64,000 nucleotides of DNA, from the NCBI GenBank assembly GCA_022885665.1, contig JAGQDJ010000019.1, positions 399,754 to 463,753 on the forward strand, written 5' to 3'. This stretch comes from Triops longicaudatus. Taxonomy: Eukaryota; Arthropoda; Branchiopoda; Notostraca; Triopsidae. Made by a program: the position numbers and the translations under genes. A model generated the notes under the pieces. It ran no database searches, was not told where the DNA came from, and saw nothing but the letters and a program-made list of their open reading frames with translations. This document shows, piece by piece, positions 36,798 to 48,496 of this stretch. The first letter of the stretch is position 1, and every line of letters begins with the position of its first letter.

Positions 36798-37946
36798 TAT
36801 TTTATTATTGAACGGGTTGCAGTTTGATAAACGCCATTCAAAACCTTTGCTAAAACCCCATACTGCTCTAAAAACTTGTTCCGTGATCAAAACAACACAA
36901 AGCACTGAATAGGCGGAGCTTACACTAGATCGCGACTCCTGATTTTTATTGAACCGATGATAAGGTTGGTTATGGTTTTTCAACTTTCATATATTGTTAT
37001 TGTCTTTCGTAAAGTAAAAAAAGTAAGTAGAAGTAAAAGTAATCGTTCGAAAGAATATTCTAAATTGTTAGCTATTAAAAAGTGTAAAATCTGAAAGCCA
37101 TCGAGAGTAATAAAAGTAAGCCTTCGACCTGCGTAAGAAATTCGTTCCTTTACTAGGATTTACGGAAACCGAGCCTACAGATATGTTCCAAAGGGAGGTT
37201 CCGCAAAATCTTCGGTAAAGAGAAGAACAATAAGAGTGTGTTAATACAAGCCTTGGCAATTCGAAACAATTGCGATAATCCCCAAAACCGTTATGTCAGA
37301 AAAATAAGTCAAAAACGCAAAACTAAATTGCACGAATTAAATTAAAAAAGGAAATACGTACATTGGCTTACCTTAACTAAAAAGAACACCCTTCTCACAA
37401 TATAAAAATCCTAAAAAAAAGATAGATTTGTATTACCCAGACTAGCAAATGAGGTCCGTGTTATTCGATCAAAACAATGACGACAACACGATAAGACTTT
37501 CGAGACGTTTTCATAAAAAAATATTTGTGAAAAAACAAAATCTCACGAATTTAATCTGCTTATAGGATCTGCTTACAGTAGCCTATTAAAGGCGACTCAA
37601 ACAGTGAAATTAAATATTAAAATTACCTGGGAAATAAGTTACCAATAAAAATAAAAAAATAAAAAAGAAGTTAAATGAAGAGCAGAAAAATTAAATGAAA
37701 CGATAAAGAAACGCAAGTACACAGTATTGGTTTGTGTATTCGTACTAAACATTGAGAGTTCATAAAAATTATTATACCATCTGTTTTTCGACATAAGCAA
37801 AGCAGAAAACAAACCTGCAGTAAAAGTTAAGAAGCCAGGTTACACATTATGTTACATAGTAAAACTGAACCCTCGATTGATTACTTATTTTGTTCATTTT
37901 TAAACGCAATTTGAGATAAAATTTCTCTTACAGCAGGAAGCATATC
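36798..37946. other. intergenic between KLHL and MGRN1-like gene
   Basis: The 1.15 kb upstream of the KLHL start hold its promoter and possibly a 5' UTR exon (a donor/acceptor pair lies around 36855-36925) and the 3' UTR of the MGRN1-like gene. AT-rich; no gene seen. Confidence 0.45.
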
Positions 37947-40365
37947 TTAACTCATACTCCCATTCAGATCGTTTTCTGTTCTGTTCAAAAGCTTCTTTGT
38001 AGATCCTGCCGAACTAAAACTTTCGCCCGAAGACCGCAGAGAGGCATGGCTCAAAGGTTGTGGCGTACCAGGCGTAGAGCTCATTGACGGAGTCCCTTTC
38101 GCGGAATGTAACCGTTCGCTACCGCTTTTTACTCGTCTGAGGCCGCTGGAAATTTTCTGACTTTTATGACCTAACGACCGCCTGCCCAAATTATTAAGTT
38201 GTGACTGGGAAAAGGCAGACTGGGGTTGGCTCAGCAGCAAAGCATTCACCGCCTCTACTTTCGCTTTCAGACCTCCGTGCCCTTCGTCCAAAGCTGCTGT
38301 ATTGGCCACTAGTTCGACATCAGCGTCAAAATCATCGCCATAACCTCTTTCCAAGTTAAGAGATTCCCCCACTGAAGCCAAGATTTCGCCACATGTTGGA
38401 CAATCATCTTCCGAGTGCTCGTAGGGTGTGCTGTCTTTTTCTACTTCGCTTACGACTTCTACAGACGCAGGCAAAGATTCTTCCGGAGTCGTTTCCTCTT
38501 TCCGAGCTACACTTGCTTCCAAACCGGCTTCAATGCTCGAAGGTGACGCCACCTCCTTGTTTCGGTGACGACGACCGGATTTGCTTCTCGAGCTGCTCCC
38601 TCTCGATCCAAGACTGGCCAAGATCTATGTGGAAAAATATGCGGTTAAGACTTACAAGTACTGACATTTGCTACAACTTACTTCTTCGTGCTGGACAATA
38701 CCACTACTCGATAGCGTAGACGGACTCCTGATAGCTTTTCGGCTCCTAAAAATGGGAAAAAATTAACTTTTTACCAGACCATAATAAATTTAACGAAAAC
38801 AATACAGAGTAACAAATATGTGAAGCAAAGCATTTACTAAAAAATACCGACAGGAAATAAATGTTCACCTTCTGCTAGCGTTTTCTTCGCTGTTCCTGGC
38901 CATTAGATATGGTCCATTTAATGCTTCTACAAGAGCCACCGGTTCATAACGAGGTGGGATTCCATCCTGGTTTGCCAATGTACTGCTCTCACTACTGGTC
39001 TCCCTGCCTTCCGCAATTTTCTGAACTGCGCGAATTTGTAAGAGAGCGCGGAAAGGAACACGGCAAATAGGGCAATTGTTGGCCTAATAAGAAAACTACG
39101 AATTACACAGAGAATACGCGACAAAGTTTTAATTACTTGATAACGTAAGGAATCCGCGCACGCGTTGCACAAACACAAGTGACGACAAGGTAAAATCAGC
39201 GTATCTCGAACATCGGACATACATATGATACACTCGGCTAAATTGTCATCCAAATCGTCTGCAATATTCTACAGTAAAAGGTCCATTATTGTATAACAAA
39301 TAACCTATATAATTTCTTTAGTTTTAACGTCTTACTCGGACATTCTCGGAGTGTTTATTTTCTATGCCGTAAATCTCTTGCAACAGATAGCACAGGCCAT
39401 CGATGAAAAGCTTTTGTTTCAAAGCCTTGATGAAATACGAGCCATCAGAGTGTTTTTCTATAACTGCGTACGTCGTGTGAGATTGACGAGGATCTACAAG
39501 GAAACGAAGTTACACATGGATATAGATTTCTGTGCGCTTTACCTTCGCCTTCTTCAGCGACCACTTGAATGGCTACTGGAATTAATTCTGTATCAGAGCT
39601 ATAAGATAAATCTTCCTCGCTAAAAAGTGCAGGGTAAAAAACGTGCGAAGGTTGAGAAAACTGTTGATTAGCTCCAATTGGGTAAAAATACGGTCCAGCT
39701 TTGCAAGTGTCATGTCTTGACCGATACCTTGGAGCCCCAAGAGAAAAGGTAGATTAGCATTAATCTTTTTCCTGCTATGAGGGGAGAGCTTACATGACAC
39801 CTTGACTCTGCACTTCTTCATAGCAAAAGTAATGTATATTAACCGAACATGGGCTGTCACTGTCCAGTACGAATTCTATATTGAAGCCCACATTCTCTGG
39901 TGAATCTTGTAAAGTTTCTTCTTTAGAAGTGTCTATCGCAGCTCGGACCAGGCGCAGAGATTCTTTCCTGACGTTTACTAGTGCTTTTAAGGTTCTCGTC
40001 GGCTCATTTGCCTGGGGAGCAGCATAAGGAAACTGAAAATGCAAGTGGACGTGTTTACAATCTTTGAAAACTGTTTATTCAAATTAATTGTACTGGAGCT
40101 GGTCGACCACCTAGAAGGTTGAGGTCAGCATTATCTCCAAATAAATAGGCTTCTGGGTGCTGTACATCAAATCTTTCTCCACCCATGATAAAATGTGTTC
40201 CAAAAAAACTTCCTACATAACGGGAAAAGAATCGTGAGTACTCAAAACAAAGACTGGTAAGAAATAAAGATACGTACCATGTTTCGGGGGAAAGTGGTAA
40301 GCAAAACTAGGACGGACAATAATTTCTTCTTGATCAGCTTGCGGTCTGCTACTAAAAAGCCCCAT
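37947..40365 (-). CDS. MGRN1: RING E3 ubiquitin ligase, mahogunin/RNF157 family
   Basis: Nine exons: 40278-40365, 40094-40212, 39794-40032, 39543-39727, 39336-39493, 39137-39268, 38869-39083, 38682-38745 and 37947-38624, giving 625 residues. Seen: an MGLFSSR-type N-terminus (possible myristoylation glycine at position 2), FIMGGERFD, the conserved domain before the RING, then the C3HC4 RING split by an intron (CIICMSDVRDTLILPCRHLC..ADSLRYQ | ANNCPICRVPFRALLQIRA) and YEPVALVEALNG. The C-terminal ~225 residues are low-complexity, Ser-rich. Members monoubiquitylate TSG101 and modulate endosomal trafficking and receptor signalling. The C-terminal RRSLGHKSQ and Ser/Thr-Pro sites suggest phospho-regulation. 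MGRN1 versus RNF157 is not decided. Confidence 0.92.
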
Positions 40366-42175
40366 TTGCAAAACAAACCCAGTTAAAAATTGCACTGTTT
40401 TCAATACAGTATCATTAGTTGCTCTCACACGCCACCTTTGTGTGAATGCTGTACTATAAGGACATTGGCCAGGCACAGGGATTATCACGTCACTAGTGGG
40501 CTGCATTCGGCATTGTAGTTAGTATGTAAATTCTTCGAGAGGAAAAGCATAGTAACATTAATTATATTTACGGAAATTCTGTACAACGTCTATGTTTTTA
40601 CAGGAAGTATTTTAAAGAATACGTTAACTGCACTTCGGAAAGATATTTTTTCACACTTGGACCATGAGACGCCGAAAGAGTCCTTTTTCGGATAGATCCT
40701 TAATTGAAGGGGAAATACCGCAAATTTCTAACTTATAATTTCTTTCCTGCAATATGGATATCAGTGCTTAAGGAATACAGTAATTTCGAGCTGTGCGAAG
40801 TTGTACACCACTTTTATAGCATATGAATAGGTCTGCAATAAAAATTATATTTTAAAAATTCTTGCTGAACGGAAATCGGAAACGCACTCGATTCACATTG
40901 GTGCGTTCAAGAGGTCGGCAATTTATGAGAACGCTTGCTAACTGATGAACACAATACCAATCTTACTGTAACCAAGTTATATTGCAGAGCCAATATTGTA
41001 ACAGTTTTTTTTTATAGTCAACTCACATCCGTTAAGAGCATCATAAACTCATGGCGAAAAGTAACATTACTAGACTGCGAAGATGTGAAGGCTATCACGA
41101 ATAGTGTGTAAAATGATAGGACAAGATTGCTTTTGAGCGCAATGTGATTAAGAGCACGACAGAAAAAAAAAGAGATTTACTGGGAGCTGGGGTAGAAAAC
41201 GGCTACAAGCATTGAGCAAAAAAAAAGGAAATGTGTGGTAATGACTGGTGCACAGTTTATAGGTCTGCTGGGGAACGTTGATTTTGTGGCACACAGCGGA
41301 AAGGGGAAAGCTTAAATCACACAAGTTTAGTAACTATCTGTTAATAAAATACTTTGTTTTCTTGACAGCTTTTCTAATCCACACGCATAACTAACTGAAC
41401 AAAAATGATTTCGCCTGTGCTTGCTACTTGAAGTGAAAAAAAAGAGACCTTGAGTTCTTTCCGTCAGATCACCACCGTGCGTTTCTTTGCGCTTAAAAGT
41501 AAACAGTTAAAGTGTGCACGTAAAATTAGATCTGCTCCAGCTCCAGCTTAAATGTTTTGCCTGATTCCAAATTTTAATTGACTTTTTGCACAAGTTGGAA
41601 TTAATACGTTTTGCACAAATTGCACAAGTTTAATTTTGGCTGCCACCAAAGAAATACAACTGTATGCTATTACGTACAATGCAGTAAAAAAAAAAAGTGT
41701 TATGGGAATAACGCACTCAAATGACACCTGCATGGCCAGGCGCCGTCGAGCCCGGAGCTTGGTTCGGAGGGCAGCCAAAGCCGGGGGTATTTTCAGCATT
41801 GTCTGGACTTGCTTGCGCGCACTATAGCCCTTTTCAAGATTTTTTTTTTTTTGACTGTACTGTACAATTGATCACATATAAAGCAGACAGTCAAAAAGAA
41901 AAAAAAAAATCGAGGTAAAAAGCAATAAAGGAGTGGCGGGTAAAGTGCGTGGAAAGGGAAGATTACTACGGTAGAATTCCACAACAAAAAACTTAATTAA
42001 ATTGACAGCCTTCCCATCCCTCGAAACGGCTTTTTTTTTCTGTAGCCCGACACATAATCACGCTTAACACGATCAGAGGACTGGCTATTCACCACCAGAT
42101 GGCTTTTAAACAAATTTCTCTCTCCGGTAAAATACTTTCAGTACAGCAAACAAAGACTTTCAGATCAGTTGAACG
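40366..42175. other. intergenic, MGRN1 / DEG-ENaC 1 divergent region
   Basis: The 1.8 kb between divergent genes are AT-rich and contain a poly-T/poly-A hairpin at 41838-41911. Only short chance frames. Both promoters must lie here. Confidence 0.45.
41838..41911. repeat. inverted repeat, poly-T/poly-A hairpin
   Basis: The left arm (41838-41858) is GA, a T-run, then GACTGT. The right arm (41887-41911) is ACAGTC followed by an A-run ending ATC, the near-perfect reverse complement. The ~28-nt loop contains the palindrome GTACTGTAC. It could be a degenerate foldback element or simply a paired A/T tract. The matching ACAGTC and GAT ends argue against pure chance. Confidence 0.5.
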
Positions 42176-44811
42176 ATGCAAAATCTCAAGTCAGACGGAA
42201 AAGACACTGTCACAGAAAAGTCAGGTGAGCCAATTGTTGCGCACAGTTCGGGAAATCAAGAAGATAAAACACGAAATAGAAAATGCCAGCAAGTGGAGCA
42301 ATTTTGTTGCACTACAACGTGCCATGGTTTGATTCATATTGCCAATCGTGAAGATCATCTTTACTTCCGGATTAGTTGGGCAATTATAGTGATCGTTTTC
42401 GCGGTGCTTTCCATTAAAACTGTGTATTACAGTGCCGCAGAACTTTCCAAATTCAAGCTGAGCAGCGAATTCTTCGAGCAAGTGGACGAAGGCATTATTG
42501 ACGGAATGGTTCTACCGGACATTCACATTTGCGATTCAAGTATCTTCAACGCTACCAGGCTTAAAGGTTGAAAATGCGCTATTTTTTGTGTGCTAAATCT
42601 GTTGCTCTAGAATTTCGATTAAAATAAGAAATTCTTTGCATTGAAACGGCAAGTATAGAGCTTGTTACCTTTATTGCTTTAGCAATGGGCTTCAACAGTA
42701 CAATGGCTACCTACTTGACCTTATCGACCTCAGACAATGCAGCCGTGGAATATTTACTCAACGACCTTGACAAGCAAAAAGCCTTAAAGGAGGAATTCGA
42801 CCGGATCCTGTCGAGCAATTTCTGGACGCTGAACGAAGTCGTAGAATTGGCAAGCATTAAGTTAGCTAAATATTTCTAACGACCCCAACCGTAACACTGG
42901 TTTATGCGACAAAAGGTGCGTTGATATGTTAATGGGTTGCACCAAGGCCGGTAAATGGTATTCGGCGACGAATTGCTGTGCGGAATTTTTCAACGAAAAG
43001 CAATATGTCAGCATTTTCGGTAGCTGCATTAGTACCCACGGGAAGACGATTCGGCAAGAATACGCATCCAGAGATGCCGGGTTTATCGTTTACGCCATCC
43101 CGAACGCACGACACATTATTAGTTAAGAATTCGCAACCCAATTCCTAATTGGATCTGATACAAATATTATGCTGTTTACAATAGATTTCGATAACACACT
43201 CATAAAAGCGGAATACATTCTCCAAGAAGGGCTTTACTACGCCGTTTCTAGTCGAACTGCACATATCGAATTTACGTTACACACCGAAGGGCGTTTTGCA
43301 TGGCCTAATTCATGGGTTTCTTTGCCTATCACAAAATCCGTGGTAACATATACTTTTCGCTACGAGTTGTTGGTTAATATTCAAATAGAGGATAATAGCA
43401 GAAATAACCATTACTTGTTTCAGTAATCGAACTTTCTAACACGTAGAAGTGCACTTAGTGACACGATGGCCTGTTTATTACTTATTTATTCCTTTTTTAT
43501 GTGTATCTTTTGTCTAAAGTTTATCTGTCTCATCTTCTTTTACTATTCCCTCCTATTATTCTCTATGTACCTTCTATCATTTCCTGAGCATTCCTTACAG
43601 CTATATTCTTTGATCTTCAGTCACACGGTAGCATACTGCATTACAGTAGATCATCGCCATTACGTAATTTCTGTCCCTCTGCGTAGCTTGTTATCCAGCT
43701 TTGCCCTCAGTTCCGTTCGCCCACCTTCCTTCGTCACTCGTGTCACGCAGTTCATTTTCACGAGGGAGGATCGTAAACCTAAAATGCTCGCTATTTCCAG
43801 AACTCAATTTTATGTAGCATCTTTTGACATAAAAGCGCAAAGCTTCAAACAAATAGGTTATTATAGACGACAGCTGTGAAACCGTGAAAGTACTTAAATT
43901 TATAAACTAACAGGTTGACAATACGGAGCTGAAGAACAATTACTTGGCACCCTTTTCTTGCATCGATTCCACCGATCCGCTTCAGCGAAAATTGAGAGCT
44001 CCTGACTACAACTATTATAGCGAACTAAACTGCATCACATCTATCTACCAACGCAATTACAGGCGGTTTTATAACTGCTCAGCCATTTTTTCGAGTTATG
44101 GAAGTAATACTTAAATTTAGTTCAAATAGTTCTATTACTGAACCGATCTGGAGTTACAACGTAATAAACTATGACAGACGACACGAATTTCTGCGATCCG
44201 AGCCAGATCGTAAGTGCCAACCTTACCTTGGTAATACTGGACGCTCCCATTGAAAGTAATTTAACAGCTTAATATAAACAACTATACTCCAAACAGGATA
44301 GAATAAGAAAATAATCCCTTACATGAAAAACTCCGCAAACTACAAAATAATGAATAAATAATACTTGAAGGTGGAACCGACACTTGCCCGTTGGAATGCA
44401 TAAAAGAAAGTTACAGTTTGTCACCCAGTTACGCAGAAATTAACAAAGGACTTCTGCTCAACAAATACGATTCAGCTAAAACATTAAAAACGAGCTTGGA
44501 AAGAGATCCAGTTGTTCTTCATTTCTTCTACACGACTTTTAGCTACCAAGTTAGGAAGAGTTACACAACTACGTTCACCAACTTTTTAGGTACGTTCCTT
44601 ATTCATGAAAATATAATAATATTAAAAAAACATAAGAACACAAGTAACTAATTTATTATTTGGTTTAAAAGTTAAACCATAACGTATTGTTTCTAATAAT
44701 AGTGATTTCATGATAGGTGAAGTGGGAGGCAATTTAGGGCTTTTTCTGGGAGTAAGTCTCATAACGATGGTGGAGTTTCTGATCCTTTGTATCCGCTGCA
44801 TTGCCGCATAA
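42176..44811 (+). CDS. DEG/ENaC-family sodium channel, copy 1
   Basis: Eight exons: 42176-42566, 42683-42860, 42916-43121, 43185-43342, 43914-44103, 44178-44255, 44371-44589 and 44717-44811, giving 504 residues. Seen: the N-terminal His-Gly gating motif (CHG, 50-51), TM1 at about 66-85 (ISWAIIVIVFAVLSI), a Cys-rich extracellular domain with FYNCSA and CPLEC, then GEVGGNLGLFLGVSLITMVEF, the family's pre-TM2/selectivity region and TM2. The filter reads G-V-S where most members have GSS or GAS. These trimeric amiloride-type channels are gated by peptides, protons or force; which applies here cannot be read. It is a tandem paralogue of the gene at 45327. Intron 43343-43913 (571 bp) holds an unrecognised 137-codon frame. 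Confidence 0.9.
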
Positions 44812-45326
44812 GCTCACGGATCGACGAACTGCTCTCCATTTCTTCCATACACAGCAATTTGTACGATGTTCCGCTTCTTACTGCCGTATAGATTTTCTAT
44901 AGTCGTTTCATTGTAAGCATGCAAAAAGGATTATTGACTAGACTAGGTTCAGACAGTATTGTTGAGTCATAACAGCGTAAATTTGTTTGAATGTAGATTG
45001 TTTCTAGTCGTAACAACGACAAGGCCTATTGCTTCTCTCAATAACCGTAATATATTAACATTTTACGAAACATTGATCATGGTTTTGCTGTACTACTTCT
45101 ATGGCCCTTACATTACTCGTAATACATTAAAAATTAACAAGGCCTTCAGACGAAAACGACGAAACTGGGGGCAGGTCCTGGGAAAACTTCTAGAGGAAAC
45201 GAACATGTCCATCGAGAGCAACCTACTGCATGCCAATAGGATATAAGGTCGGACAACTGCCGACAACTAGAAAAGGGAAAACGATGGGTCGTTGTTCATC
45301 TTAAAACTCAGTAAGCCATAAGAAGT
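44812..45326. other. spacer between the two channel genes
   Basis: 515 bp between the tandem DEG/ENaC genes. It must hold the promoter of copy 2 unless the two are co-transcribed. A frame at 44959-45246 (+) has a hydrophobic then basic stretch but no recognised motif or splice partner. Confidence 0.4.
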
Positions 45327-47885
45327 ATGGAGAAGTACTGGGGATATCCGAGTGCAGCAATACGTCCCATTTTTGACACCAAAGATTTCTTAAGAGAGCC
45401 GACAGCCATTCGAGCTCTCTACAAAGCACCCAAAAAGCGTCAGTGCGAAAAGTTGATGGATTTCTGTGAAACGACGAGTTGCCATGGCTTGGGTCATATC
45501 GTAAACACAAAAGAGCTATTTGGACTAAGAATTACGTGGGCAGTTATAGTTGCGGGTTTTCTTGCTATTGCCTCGTATCTGGTTTACTTAAGTGCATACA
45601 ATTTGGCTAATCGCACGCTAACGAGTGAAATTTTAACAAACTTTAAGGAAGCAACAGCAAACGGAATGGTTTTGCCCGATATTCACATCTGCGATGCCAG
45701 TATCTTTAACATGACCAGACTACAAGGTGCCAATTACACATTTTACCTTTCTCTGGATTGTTCCTTTTATTCTTTTTTTATTCATTAGGCACAAATGTTA
45801 TGTAAACTAAAATTTATATTTTTGAAAACAATTAACAATAAAGAAACGGCTACAAGCCATGCTTCTTTGGTATTGATTTGAAAAAATATTTGATTACGTC
45901 AAAATCATTTGAAAATAAAATTTCCATAAATAATTTTCTGTACAGGAATCTCTGAAGTTCGTACAAAATTAATAAAACTTCACGTTACATTTATGACTGC
46001 GTAAAAATCATCAATGGTTAGAGCTCACGCTTACCACAGGAAAATAACCTTCATGAAGTTAATTGTATTCCTCCCCAAATGCTACAATAGCCAACGAGAA
46101 CTATTAAAATGCCCTTACTTTTTGCCGAAATGGTTATCTGTTTCGAAAAGTCTTACTTTATTCTGTACGGAATTCAACTCTAGCGATGGGATTTGACAGT
46201 AACATGGCTACTTATCTGACCCTTGCAACGTCAGAAAACGCTCCGTATGGTGAATTAATAAACAACACAGCAGAACAGGAAATCTATAAAGCAGCACTGG
46301 TTAACCTTTTAGCTCGGGAATCTCGGACCATGCGACAAGTGATCGAACGCGCCGCTATTCAGTAATTCACAAAAAATAGATACTGAAAAGCTATGTTTAG
46401 CTTTACTGGACAATTTGTGCAACAGATGTGAGGACATGTTACTGGGTTGTACTAAAGTAGGACAATGGTACACGAGTAACGAATGCTGCGCGAAATTTTT
46501 TAACACTGTACCATTCGTAACCATTTTTGGCAGCTGTATTACAACTCACGGAATCGAGCAAAAGCAACCTTACGAATCCAGAGATGCTGGCTTTGTCGTC
46601 TATGCTTTACCTAACAGCAAACATATTATAAGTAAGCCTTTTAAACCTTAAGCACTTAGAATCGGCATTTCACCGAAACTTCAATTAATAATTTTAGACT
46701 TTAACGAATCGTTGATAAAAGCGGAATATATTCTACAACAAGGCTTGTACTACGCAGTCTCAAATCCAGCCATACATCTCGAATCTGTTTTGCACACGAA
46801 CGGGCGTTTCGCTTGGCCTAACGCATGGGTTTCAGCGCCTATTACTAAATCAGTGGTAAGGTAGTAAATTTCCTGTGAAATTATTATATTGCACTATGCG
46901 TATTTTTTTTCTAAAAATGCGTCTCAATCCGCGGCCTTCATATACTGAATATTTTTTTGTCTTTCTTCACAGAATAGAGATTTATCTTGTAAAGAAATCC
47001 GTTTGTTAATAGGTAGACAACAGCGAACTTAAGAAGAATTACTTGGCGCCTTACGTTTGTGTTGACAGCAATGATCCGGAGATAAAACAGCTCAAAACTC
47101 CAGAATATGATTTCTACACCGAACAAAACTGCTATTATTCTATGTATCAAAAGAATTTCCGACGTTTCTACAATTGCTCCGCTACTTACATGAACCACGG
47201 AAGTACACATCCGTTTCACATTTTCAAACAAGATTTAAAGAAACAGCCAAAACTTGCTTTAGCCATGTTTTTTTTATTTAATTTTCCTTTATAAACAAAA
47301 CGATTAGTTTGTTTGTAAACGAAAGCGCATTGCTATTAAATACTAACTAAATTATACTTTTAGACTCCACAACCGATTTCTGCGATCCTGACGTGTTTGT
47401 TACTTTAAATTGGTCCGCTACAGCTGGTCTTGGCGTTCCTTTGGAAAGTAAAAGATCTTTTGAAAAACAATTCACCTCCGAGAATATTAATGAACACTGG
47501 TTTAGGGCCGAATGACGTGTGTCCTATTGAATGTGTTAATGAATATTACGACGTCGCACCAAGTTACGCCCAACTTAACAAAGACCTACTTATCAGCAAA
47601 TACCATCTTACCCAACTGGAGAATACCACCCAAGATTTGGTCGTTATCCATTTCTTCTATTCTTCTTTCACCTACCAAGTTCGTATAAGTCACACTTCTA
47701 CGATAATTAAGTGGCTGGGTAAGATTACTTATTCTTGGGCGAAAACTGGATGCGTAATTTTCAATGGGTGTCATTATTTAGGTGAAGTAGGTGGCAATAT
47801 GGGATTGTTCCTTGGTGCTAGTCTTATTACAATTGCAGAAGTTCTTGCTTTGTGCTTCCGGTGTTGTGTACGATCCCATGCCTAA
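45327..47885 (+). CDS. DEG/ENaC-family sodium channel, copy 2
   Basis: Eight exons: 45327-45726, 46184-46361, 46426-46631, 46698-46855, 47013-47202, 47364-47447, 47506-47718 and 47782-47885, giving 510 residues. Exons 2-5 (178, 206, 158 and 190 nt) have the same lengths and phases as in copy 1. Seen: His-Gly motif at 53-54 (SCHGLGH), TM1 about 69-88, MVLPDIHICD, DMLLGCTK, FGSCITTHG, FYNCSA, CPIEC and GGNMGLFLGASLITIAEV with a G-A-S filter. It is a plasma-membrane cation channel subunit that may assemble with copy 1. Intron 1 (45727-46183) is AT-rich and empty. Apparent stops at 46362 and at the exon 3 end fall in introns. Confidence 0.91.
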
Positions 47886-48496
47886 ATACTCCCAACAGTG
47901 CTCTTCAGTTCACGCTAATTGTGTTTTGTTTTCACTGTAATTACGTCCCTTCTCTTAAACACGTTCAATTGTAAAAAACGAGAAATTTTTGGGCGTGGTT
48001 TCATAGCCTACACGCGACAGCAATAATTACATACGCTTCTACTACTAAAAAGCCCATTTAAAAGTACTTTGCTTAGTGCAAAAGTGCTAAGTACTAATTT
48101 CGCTAAAATACAATGAGACGCTTTAACTGTACAATAGATTCAGAATTGTGATTTCGAAGTTGATTTAATTGATCACGCGTGGAATTCGTGTTTCACTTAC
48201 CTAGGAACGTTTTGCGTATTTCGACTGGCCAAAAGTAAGAAAAAAATGCATCAGACGTTTCGTTTCGCGGGGGGGGGGGGGGGAGAGAGAGAGCTACATT
48301 TAATTCCTTTATTTCAATCGCTCTTGCGTTAAAGTATCTACATACTATGTGCAATTCCAAATAAAAATTCTCCTCTTCGCAGTAAATACCTGGATATTAT
48401 TTAGTATGTCGTAAGCACAATAGCATTACATGTGAAAACGGGATTAACCCTTTTATTTCGTTTGATGTATAAATAGAAATATTACAGCTTTTCATG
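47886..48496. other. intergenic with G-run
   Basis: The 3' ends of the second channel gene (+) and B3GNTL1 (-) face each other across 611 bp. The only notable feature is a G15 run followed by (AG)n at about 48269-48293. No gene seen. Confidence 0.5.
48269..48293. repeat. poly-G / AG microsatellite
   Basis: Fifteen consecutive G, then six AG units. The purine strand can form G-quadruplex or triplex DNA. Length here is likely polymorphic and prone to sequencing error. Confidence 0.9.

Noticed and set aside
42838..46430. Apparent shared +1 frameshift with stop codons in both DEG/ENaC genes
   Set aside because: Ordinary introns of 55 nt (42861-42915) and 64 nt (46362-46425) at the same phase join ...ASIK/AAIQ directly to C[VE]DML[ML]GC and restore both frames.
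48269..48293. Telomere-like or CRISPR-like repeat
   Set aside because: It is a homopolymer plus dinucleotide run without spacers or repeat units of the required kind.
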